Below are positions 12,975 to 19,397 of a stretch of 19,397 bases of DNA, one piece after another. A program made the position numbers and the translations under genes. Source of the DNA: JACKAN01 sp964502735 (GTDB taxonomy: Bacteria > Bdellovibrionota > Bdellovibrionia > Bdellovibrionales > UBA1609). The notes under the pieces are model-generated. The model ran no database searches and had not been told where the DNA came from. It was given only the letters and a program-made list of their open reading frames with translations. Each line of letters begins with the position of its first letter. The first letter of the stretch is position 1. The DNA lies in contig CAZCYD010000053.1 of NCBI GenBank assembly GCA_964502735.1, positions 1 to 19,397 on the forward strand, written 5' to 3'.

Positions 12975-14351
12975 ATGGCTTTAGTCGGCAAAGGAATTTC
13001 TAGCTCCAGTGAAATCGAAAATCTAATTCAACAACTCACTGATTCTGTGGTTAAGAATAATGCTTCTGTTTCGGAGCCGCGATCTCCCCAGGATGAATTC
13101 AACTCTTACAATCAAGACCTTATTGAATTAACTGGAACCACTCGGGGGCGTCCCTTGTTTTACCCCTATATTGGATCTGGAGCAGGAAAAGGTCCCTACG
13201 TAGAGTTGAGTGATGGTTCAATTAAGTTGGACCTTATCAATGGAATAGGAATTCACGTATTAGGACATTCCCACCCTAAAGTCATAGCGGCCTCAATCAG
13301 GGGATCTTTGAAAGATATTTTAATGCAGGGCAATCTTCAGCCCAACGAAGAGTACATGCAGGTCAGCAAAAAACTCGTCGACCTCGCAAGTAAAAAAAGC
13401 CGCTTAAGACATGTTTGGTTGTCAACCTGTGGTACCATGGCAAATGAAAATGCTCTCAAAATGGCAAGGCAAAAGAATACCCCTGCCAAAAAGATAATAG
13501 CTATGAAAGCGGCTTTTGCTGGTCGTTCAACAATGATGGCGGAGGTTACAGATAATCCTGCTTTTAAAGAGGGACTTCCCGACTATAATGAAGTGCTTAG
13601 AATTCCATTTTATGACAAGAAAGATCCTGCGAGCATTGAGAAGTCTGTAACGCAATTCAAAGCTCATGTGGATCAAAACAAGGGAGAAATCTGTGCCTTT
13701 GTCTTTGAACCTATGCAGGGGGAGGGAGGGTATAACGTAGCCCCCCGAGAGTATTTCTTGCCGCTCTTTGAAGTTTGTCGACAAAACAAAATTGCGATTT
13801 GGGCCGATGAAGTGCAGACCTTTTGTCGAACGGGTCAGTTTTTCGCCTTTGAGACCTTAGATCTTGGTGAGTACATTGATATTTGTACGGTTGCAAAAAC
13901 TTTGCAAAATGCGGCCACACTCTATACAGAAGAGTATAACCCAAAGCCAAATCTAATTGCTGGAACTTTCTCGGGCTCGTCCCCTACCTTATCGGCAGGA
14001 TATGAAATTCTGCAAATATTGGAAAATGAGGGCTATATGGGAGAAAGTGGAAAAATTCAACAAATTCACAATGAATTTGTTGGGATGCTGAATCGACTTA
14101 ACGAAACCACGTGCAAGGGGTTGCTGAACGACGCCGGAGGATTGGGCCTGATGGTTGCTGTCACTCCTTTAGATGGAAGTCGTGAAAAGATGAGCGAGTT
14201 ACTGAAGGTTCTATTTAATAACGGATTGATGTCATTCGGTTGCGGACGCGGCCCTTATCGATTGAGATTTTTATTGCCAGCTATTATGACCAGCAAAGAC
14301 ATCGAGGTTGCTCAAAAAATTATTGAAAAGTCAGTTCTGGAGATGGCTTGA
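12975..14351 (+). CDS. Class III PLP-dependent aminotransferase (AstC-like by context)
   Basis: A 458-residue fold-type I class III aminotransferase. Visible elements: GIGIHVLGHSHPKVIAA, the cofactor phosphate region STCGTMANENALKMAR (about 150-165), FEPMQGEGGY, the PLP-nitrogen Asp in WADEVQTFCRTG (D268), and the Schiff-base Lys K298 in CTVAKTL. The sequence after the Lys (QNAATLYTEEYNPKPN) lacks the usual Gly-rich GGGxPLGA, so it is not a close relative of standard ArgD/AstC. Position beside astA and astD suggests it transaminates N-succinylornithine to N-succinylglutamate semialdehyde; lysine or another omega-amino acid is an alternative. AAGGAG at 12963-12968 fixes the start. It overlaps the M20 gene by 4 bases. 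Confidence 0.88.
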   Translation: MALVGKGISSSSEIENLIQQLTDSVVKNNASVSEPRSPQDEFNSYNQDLIELTGTTRGRPLFYPYIGSGAGKGPYVELSDGSIKLDLINGIGIHVLGHSHPKVIAASIRGSLKDILMQGNLQPNEEYMQVSKKLVDLASKKSRLRHVWLSTCGTMANENALKMARQKNTPAKKIIAMKAAFAGRSTMMAEVTDNPAFKEGLPDYNEVLRIPFYDKKDPASIEKSVTQFKAHVDQNKGEICAFVFEPMQGEGGYNVAPREYFLPLFEVCRQNKIAIWADEVQTFCRTGQFFAFETLDLGEYIDICTVAKTLQNAATLYTEEYNPKPNLIAGTFSGSSPTLSAGYEILQILENEGYMGESGKIQQIHNEFVGMLNRLNETTCKGLLNDAGGLGLMVAVTPLDGSREKMSELLKVLFNNGLMSFGCGRGPYRLRFLLPAIMTSKDIEVAQKIIEKSVLEMA

Positions 14352-15724
14352 GTTCGAAGATCATTGAACTTTGTCGGCAGATGGTGGCCATTGACAGTAC
14401 GCCTGCGGTCGGCAGTTATGCTGTTGCGGGTTTCGTGGCTAAACTGGCAAAAGATTTGGGCTACAGGGTTGAAGAGCAAATAGAGCCTCTCAATGGTATT
14501 GAACAAAAAAACATTATTTTGCGTTCTGAGGCGTCTGATTCCTTATTTAGAGAATTCGATAAGGAAGGGAAAGATGAGCTCTTGTTGCTGTCCCACCTGG
14601 ACACTGCAGACCCGGGTGCCTATGGCCTATGGACAGAAACTTTGTCAAACCCCTTTAAGGCGACTTTACATGGAAATAAGTTTTATGGTTTAGGCGTTGC
14701 CAACTCCAAGGTTGATTTCCTTTGCAAATTATTGGCAGGTCACAAGTTTATAGACAGGCCGCTAAAGAGGCCCTTTGCCATCGTGGGCACATACGGTGAG
14801 CAATTGGGCATGATGGGTGTTTTAAAACTCGTTCGTGCTAAGCGGGTTAGGCCCAGTTGGGCTTTGGTTGGAGAAGCCACCCAGATGCAAGCAGTTACTG
14901 GCGGAGTGGGGATGACCATGGTGGAGGTGCTCATACCCTTTAGTGAAGAAGAAAAATCCTATCACATTAAAAGTAATACCGTGGAGGCGGCATCCACACA
15001 AAGTAAAATATTTCACGGCAAACCAGGGCTGGCTATACAGAGCTCATTTGAAGAGAGTTCTATAGTCAAAATGTTTGATTATATTGCAAACTTGTCGGAC
15101 GGTGTTGTCGTAATGAGTATGGACGGAGGGGTAAGCCCCAATACATTGCCCGGAACTTCGTTTTTGGAAGTTGATCTTGTTGGCGGATTTGAAAATAAAA
15201 TCACTAAAAAAATTTCTACTATATTAAAAGCTCTGCAAAATATGGAAAAAAAATTTCGCGATCGTCCCTGTCCGGGATTTGACCCTCAATTTTGTTCCCT
15301 AAATATTGGCAAAATAAGAACCTACAAAGATGGCATTAAGGTGGAGGGAAGTTGTCGAATTTTACCTACAGTTACAGAAGAAATGGCAGAGAACTGGATG
15401 TTAGAGCTGCGTCAGGTTTGTGAAGAGGTTGGAGCCAGCTTTCAGATCAATTTGAATAGACAACCCTTTTTAACAAATACAGATCTAGAGGGCCCCCAAA
15501 TGTGCCAAAATGTTTTAAGAAGTATGGGTTTGGACGCAGGCTTCTATAACTCTTCCACTTGCACGGAGGCCAGTGTATTATCACGCTTTGGAATAAACTG
15601 CGTAGTGATTGGGCCAGGTCAAGCCAAGGGCAACACTCATCAGCCAAATGAGTTTGTCGAAGTTGATCAGATTGAAAAGGCCTTAGCTTTTTATGAGAAT
15701 ATTATAGGAAATTATTGTGTATGA
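14348..15724 (+). CDS. M20-family deacylase/peptidase (ArgE/DapE-like) with altered active site
   Basis: A 458-residue M20 metallohydrolase. The family removes acyl groups from amino acids (ArgE, DapE) or cleaves peptides, using two zinc ions. Seen here: SHLDTADPG (H83, D85); YGLGVANSK, where the bridging Asp is Asn (N119); GTYGEQLG, where the catalytic Glu stays (E151) but the next metal-binding Glu is Gln (Q152); VGEAT (E176); and THQPNE near the C-terminus (H431). The start is TTG 14348, overlapping the previous stop as TTGA, with GGAG at 14339-14342. Between the aminotransferase and astA it is placed to desuccinylate succinylglutamate, replacing AstE, or succinylornithine. Activity is uncertain because of the two substitutions. 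Confidence 0.85.
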   Translation: MSSKIIELCRQMVAIDSTPAVGSYAVAGFVAKLAKDLGYRVEEQIEPLNGIEQKNIILRSEASDSLFREFDKEGKDELLLLSHLDTADPGAYGLWTETLSNPFKATLHGNKFYGLGVANSKVDFLCKLLAGHKFIDRPLKRPFAIVGTYGEQLGMMGVLKLVRAKRVRPSWALVGEATQMQAVTGGVGMTMVEVLIPFSEEEKSYHIKSNTVEAASTQSKIFHGKPGLAIQSSFEESSIVKMFDYIANLSDGVVVMSMDGGVSPNTLPGTSFLEVDLVGGFENKITKKISTILKALQNMEKKFRDRPCPGFDPQFCSLNIGKIRTYKDGIKVEGSCRILPTVTEEMAENWMLELRQVCEEVGASFQINLNRQPFLTNTDLEGPQMCQNVLRSMGLDAGFYNSSTCTEASVLSRFGINCVVIGPGQAKGNTHQPNEFVEVDQIEKALAFYENIIGNYCV

Positions 15725-16746
15725 GTTTTTTAGTTAGAAGCGCGAGAGAGGAAGATCTCAACTCTATTTTTGAGTTAGCGCAACAGTTTTCTCTTCTTAA
15801 TTTGCCAGCGGATAAGAAAGTGATAGCCAAAAAAATCGAAAACAGTTTGGCCTCCTTTGCCGGTGAACTTCCGCGAGAAGAAGCTACATTTCTGTTTGTA
15901 ACAGAGGATATAGCTAATAAAAAAATAGCGGGAAGCTCTCAAATAAAAGCTAAGCATGGAACTGAGGAAAATCCGAATTACAGTTTTAAGCTTATAAAAA
16001 AAGAGAGGTTTAGTCGGGATTTAGGAGTGGGTTTTATCCATCAAATTTTGCGACTGCACATTGATACTAATGGACCAACTGAAATTGGAGGGTTGGTAGT
16101 CAGTAAGGCCTATAGAGGTCGCCCAGAGAAAGTAGGAAAACTCACGAGCCTTAATCGATTTTTGTATGTGGGCATGAACATGGATTTGTTCGAAGAGACG
16201 TTAGTCGCGGAGATGGCTCCCCCGTTGACAGACGAGGGACGCAGTGAATTTTGGGAAGCCTTAGGCCGCAGGTTTACGGGTATGCCCTACAAAGAAGCGG
16301 ACGCTCTTAGTCGCCAAAACAAGGAATTTATAAGGTCGCTTTTTCCAGAAGAGGATATTTATCTTTGTTTGTTAGACTCGCAAGCTCGTTTAGTTATCGG
16401 ACGCGTAGGAATTGAGACTCAACCCGCATTACATATGTTGGAGAGTCTAGGTTTTAAGTATAGGGATGAAATAGATCCTTTTGATGGTGGTCCACATATT
16501 TCGGTAAAAACAAAAGATGTCACTTTGATCAAAAATTCTAAGTGGAGAAAACTCACCGAGAGCAATGGCTCTTCGTATGACCGCAATGGTATTTTTGCCG
16601 TTATGAATGATGGGGAGTTTCTGAGTTGCTCGAGTGCCTACTCCTTAGATAATGAACATCTAATGTTACCACCAAGAGCTATAGAAATTTTGGGGGCTAA
16701 CAGTGAAAGCCTGATATACAGTACAGAGGAGAGCAAAAGTGAATAA
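15721..16746 (+). CDS. astA: Arginine/ornithine N-succinyltransferase (AstA family)
   Basis: A 341-residue protein matching AstA in length and content: N-terminal VRSAREEDLNSIFELAQ and LPADKKVIAKKIENSLASF, then EIGGLVVSKAYRGRPEKVGKL, FEETLVAEMAPPLTDEGRS and FWEALGRRFTGMPYKEAD, all characteristic. AstA transfers succinyl from succinyl-CoA to the alpha-amino group of arginine; some members also accept ornithine. The ATG at 15721 overlaps the M20 stop as ATGA; a TTG at 15715 in frame is less likely. It overlaps astD by 8 bases. The first residues (FSLLNLPAD) depart somewhat from the usual TSLP motif, so substrate preference is open. Confidence 0.92.
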   Translation: MSFLVRSAREEDLNSIFELAQQFSLLNLPADKKVIAKKIENSLASFAGELPREEATFLFVTEDIANKKIAGSSQIKAKHGTEENPNYSFKLIKKERFSRDLGVGFIHQILRLHIDTNGPTEIGGLVVSKAYRGRPEKVGKLTSLNRFLYVGMNMDLFEETLVAEMAPPLTDEGRSEFWEALGRRFTGMPYKEADALSRQNKEFIRSLFPEEDIYLCLLDSQARLVIGRVGIETQPALHMLESLGFKYRDEIDPFDGGPHISVKTKDVTLIKNSKWRKLTESNGSSYDRNGIFAVMNDGEFLSCSSAYSLDNEHLMLPPRAIEILGANSESLIYSTEESKSE

Positions 16747-18247
16747 AATACCATTTAAAGGCGATTATATAGACGGTGAGTTTTTTCTGAGCAAAAAACC
16801 AGATGGATCATGGACGGTTCAGAGTCCTGCCGATAGCCATGATACCGTCTCTGAGGTGAGCTATGCGTATTCTCACATTGATCAAGCCTGTGCATCAGCA
16901 AAAAAAGCTTACAAGGAATGGTCTCATACTCCCAAAGAGAAGCGATTCGAACTTTTAAACAAATTAAAAGACATTTATGGAGCCAAGGCTGAGCAGTTGG
17001 CACAGGTTATCAGTCGAGAAACAGGAAAGCCCTTGTGGGAAGCGCTTTCCGAAGTTAAAGCCATGGCTTCTAAAGTGGCAATTACACTAGAGCACTCGAT
17101 GAAGCTTGTTGAAGAAGAGCGTATACAGAATGCTTTGCCGGGTGTTGACGGCGTAATTCGTTACAAATCTCGCGGGGTGATGACGGTTATAGGGCCGTTT
17201 AATTTTCCTGGCCATTTGCCAAATGGCCATATTATTCCCGCTCTCGCGTCTGGAAATACAGTCGTATTTAAGCCCTCGGACAAAACACCTATGGTGGGCC
17301 AAATGATGGCTGAATTTTTTCATGAAGCGGGATTCCCAAGTGGTGTTTTCAATTTGGTGCAAGGTCTTGGTGAAACAGGCAAAAGACTAGCTACGCACGA
17401 GGATGTAGACGGGGTCCTATTTACTGGATCTTACGATGTGGGCTTAAAAATTAAACAGGACACTTTGAATCATCACTGGAAGATTTTGGCATTGGAAATG
17501 GGTGGTAAAAACGCTTCTGTGATTTGGAAAGATGCCGATCTTAAAAAAGCTGTATATGAAACAATTGTCGGGGCCTTTTTAAGTGCCGGGCAAAGGTGTT
17601 CCTGCACAAGCAAAGTTATTTTGCATAAAGATATTTACGACAAATTTTTAGATAATTTTTACGAAACGGCTAAAAAACTTTCGATAGGTCACTGGAGTCA
17701 GAATCCTTTTATGGGTTCTTTAATTAGCAACGATTCTGTGGAGAAGTACATTCGTTTTCAAGAGATTGCAAAGAGAGAAGGGGCCGAGTGTTTAATGAGA
17801 GGTAAGCCATTAGATTACGAATACGAAGGTCACTATGTGACTCCGAGTATTTATTTGGTGTCTCAGCACGATCCTAAATCAGTGTATCAGAAGAGTGAAA
17901 TTTTTGGCCCCAATGTAGCTGTTTACAAAGTTGAAGATTTTGACGAGGCTCTTGAAATTAATAATGCCTCTGGCTTTGGGCTTGTGATGGCCTTATTTAG
18001 TAAGGACAAAAATCTTTACGAAAAAGCCCTAATAGATGCCAAGGTGGGTTTGCTAAACTGGAACAGAACAACTAATGGTGCCAGCTCACGATTACCTTTT
18101 GGAGGTATGGGGAAGTCCGGAAATGATAGACCGTCAGCCCACTTTGCGGTTCAGTACTGCACGGTCCCTGTTGCCAGTCTTGAAGATGAGAAGGGTTTTG
18201 ACGGAGCCTTAGGTTTTCCCGGAATTGATTACAAATTTAAGGCTTAA
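16739..18247 (+). CDS. astD: N-succinylglutamate 5-semialdehyde dehydrogenase
   Basis: A 502-residue NAD(P)-dependent aldehyde dehydrogenase oxidising N-succinylglutamate semialdehyde to N-succinylglutamate. Visible: the cofactor and substrate block GPFNFPGHLPNGHIIPALASGNTVVFKPS, characteristic of AstD; FTGSYDVG; general-base E253 in LALEMGGKN; catalytic C287 in SAGQRCSC; and EIFGPNVAVY. The start is GTG 16739 with AGAGGAG at 16725-16731, overlapping the astA stop by 8 bases. Adjacent astA strengthens the specific call over generic aldehyde dehydrogenase. Confidence 0.93.
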   Translation: MNKIPFKGDYIDGEFFLSKKPDGSWTVQSPADSHDTVSEVSYAYSHIDQACASAKKAYKEWSHTPKEKRFELLNKLKDIYGAKAEQLAQVISRETGKPLWEALSEVKAMASKVAITLEHSMKLVEEERIQNALPGVDGVIRYKSRGVMTVIGPFNFPGHLPNGHIIPALASGNTVVFKPSDKTPMVGQMMAEFFHEAGFPSGVFNLVQGLGETGKRLATHEDVDGVLFTGSYDVGLKIKQDTLNHHWKILALEMGGKNASVIWKDADLKKAVYETIVGAFLSAGQRCSCTSKVILHKDIYDKFLDNFYETAKKLSIGHWSQNPFMGSLISNDSVEKYIRFQEIAKREGAECLMRGKPLDYEYEGHYVTPSIYLVSQHDPKSVYQKSEIFGPNVAVYKVEDFDEALEINNASGFGLVMALFSKDKNLYEKALIDAKVGLLNWNRTTNGASSRLPFGGMGKSGNDRPSAHFAVQYCTVPVASLEDEKGFDGALGFPGIDYKFKA

Positions 18248-18276
18248 AAAATTGGTGGGGGCTAGGGGGTAATTTT

Positions 18277-19332
18277 ATGAGAAAATTTGTTTTACTTCTG
18301 GTTTTAGTTTTTGCTGCACTAGGATGTTGGGCCACATGGGTGGCCTTGCAGTTTGTATTTACCTCTCCAGGTGAGAGCTCTCAAACTCAATACTTTGATG
18401 TTGCACAGGGCGCGAGTCTGAATTCCATTAGTGAGAATTTATTCCGAGAGGGGCTGATTCAGGACCCCTTTCTTTTTAAGCTTTTGGCAAAGGGAATGAG
18501 GAGTTCGGATAAGCTACGGGTTGGGGAGTATGAGTTGAATAGAGGGATGACTCCTGTGCAGATTTTGGAAAAGTTGATTTCAGGTCAGAGTGTTCAATAC
18601 ACCTTAACTTTTCCTGAAGGCATTAACCTCTATGAAATTGCTCAGCTCGTTGAAGAAAAAAAAGTGGGAAATCGCGAGGAGTTTTTAAGGTTGTGTCGAG
18701 ACTCTGGCTTTATTCAAGAATTGTTAGGAGAAAGCCAAGAGAGTTTAGAGGGTTATTTGTTTCCAGAGACCTACAAAGTTACTAAATTTACGGGAGAAAA
18801 ACGTCTGATTGCGATGATGGTTGAGAACTTTAAACGAACGTACTCAGAAATTAAAAACGCTGGAGAAAAAAAATTACCCCGCCATGAGCATGTAACGTTA
18901 GCCAGTATCATTGAAAAAGAAACGGGTGCTCCATGGGAGAGGCCCTTAATTTCTTCTGTTTTCCACAACCGTTTAAAAAAGTCTATGCGTTTACAGAGTG
19001 ACCCCACCATTATATATGGAATTCTAGATACCAATGGTGGGGAGCCTGTAAGGAATATTACGAAACAGGATATATTGACTAAAACGCGCTACAATACGTA
19101 CAAAATTCAGGCACTGCCTCCGGGACCTATTGCCAATCCCGGCAAGGATTCCCTGTTGGCGACACTTAGTCCAAAGGAGTCAGATTATTTGTATTTTGTA
19201 AGTCGCAATGATGGAACACATGTTTTTTCTAAAACTTATGAAGAGCACTTAAAAGCTGTCAGAACCTATCAGTTAGACAACCGAATGAGAGAGGGTAAAT
19301 CTTGGAGAGACCTCGATAAGGTCGATCGTTAG
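18277..19332 (+). CDS. mltG: Endolytic murein transglycosylase MltG
   Basis: A 351-residue YceG/MltG protein that cleaves nascent peptidoglycan glycan strands and is thought to set their length. One N-terminal membrane anchor (about residues 4-28) is followed by a LysM-like region (about 36-105) and the catalytic domain. TFPEGINLYEIAQL, LEGYLFPETYKV, LASIIEKETG with catalytic E213, LQSDPTIIYG and YNTYKIQALPPGPIANPG are all family hallmarks. AGGGGG at 18264-18269 supports the ATG. It is 29 bases after astD, so may be transcribed with the ast genes, though its role is unrelated; I see no terminator or good promoter between them. Confidence 0.96.
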   Translation: MRKFVLLLVLVFAALGCWATWVALQFVFTSPGESSQTQYFDVAQGASLNSISENLFREGLIQDPFLFKLLAKGMRSSDKLRVGEYELNRGMTPVQILEKLISGQSVQYTLTFPEGINLYEIAQLVEEKKVGNREEFLRLCRDSGFIQELLGESQESLEGYLFPETYKVTKFTGEKRLIAMMVENFKRTYSEIKNAGEKKLPRHEHVTLASIIEKETGAPWERPLISSVFHNRLKKSMRLQSDPTIIYGILDTNGGEPVRNITKQDILTKTRYNTYKIQALPPGPIANPGKDSLLATLSPKESDYLYFVSRNDGTHVFSKTYEEHLKAVRTYQLDNRMREGKSWRDLDKVDR

Positions 19333-19397
19333 TTTCCACAATTAATACCAATTCTAAAAAATAATTCCCTAAAATTTTGTGAATGCACCTCATGCTC

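Noticed and set aside
1..19397. tRNA or rRNA genes, CRISPR arrays, insertion sequences, phage genes
   Set aside because: None seen: intergenic spaces are short, without array-like repeats, tRNA-like folds or transposase/integrase frames.
19333..19397. Start of another gene after mltG
   Set aside because: Only 65 AT-rich bases remain, with no ribosome site or frame that can be judged.

Overview
The window looks like a chromosomal housekeeping region from a moderately AT-rich Gram-negative bacterium (G+C in the low 40s %, estimated by eye). BamD, a LolA-like protein and MltG show an outer membrane and periplasm. The mix of genes (rplU-rpmA-obgE-nadD/rsfS-rlmH, rimO, a BatE-like/cNMP/AI-2E/BamD operon, an ast-type cluster next to mltG) best fits Bdellovibrionota or a relative; this assignment is inference from gene content, not a computed placement. 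Two runs of exactly 100 N (4605-4704, 5882-5981) are scaffold gaps, so this is a draft or metagenome assembly, and both interrupt genes.

Layout. (1) 3-530: 3' end of an unrecognised gene. (2) 643-4042, plus strand: ribosome-linked operon of rplU (L21 with a long histone-H1-like Lys/Ala tail), rpmA, obgE, a nadD-rsfS fusion and rlmH. (3) 4069-5516: PAP2-like membrane protein (broken by gap 1) overlapping comF. (4) 5688-8084: secreted LolA-like protein (broken by gap 2), preceded by a strong extended -10 promoter, then rimO. (5) 8085-8420: intergenic island with two hairpins, an 8-bp direct repeat around a perfect TATAAT, and a likely 30-residue single-helix membrane peptide. (6) 12884-8421, minus strand: tightly packed six-gene operon of BatE-like TPR/SH3 membrane protein, cNMP-binding protein, AI-2E family permease, bamD, a TPR protein and hpt. 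(7) 12975-19332, plus strand: divergent operon of class III aminotransferase, M20 deacylase, astA, astD, then mltG.

How the genes work together. Block 2 serves 50S subunit assembly and silencing: L21, L27, the Obg GTPase, RsfS and RlmH all act on the large subunit. Block 7 reads as an amino-acid catabolic route through N-succinyl intermediates, in which succinyltransferase, transaminase and semialdehyde dehydrogenase are followed by an M20 hydrolase where AstE would be expected. No astB is present, which fits ornithine rather than arginine as substrate, unless astB lies elsewhere. Block 6 combines envelope biogenesis (BamD) with a possible second-messenger sensor.

No clearly new multi-gene system such as a defence island, CRISPR array or mobile element was seen. 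The most unusual points are the L21 tail, the NadD-RsfS fusion, the succinyl-pathway cluster with an M20 enzyme whose two key acidic residues are amidated, and the small membrane peptide.
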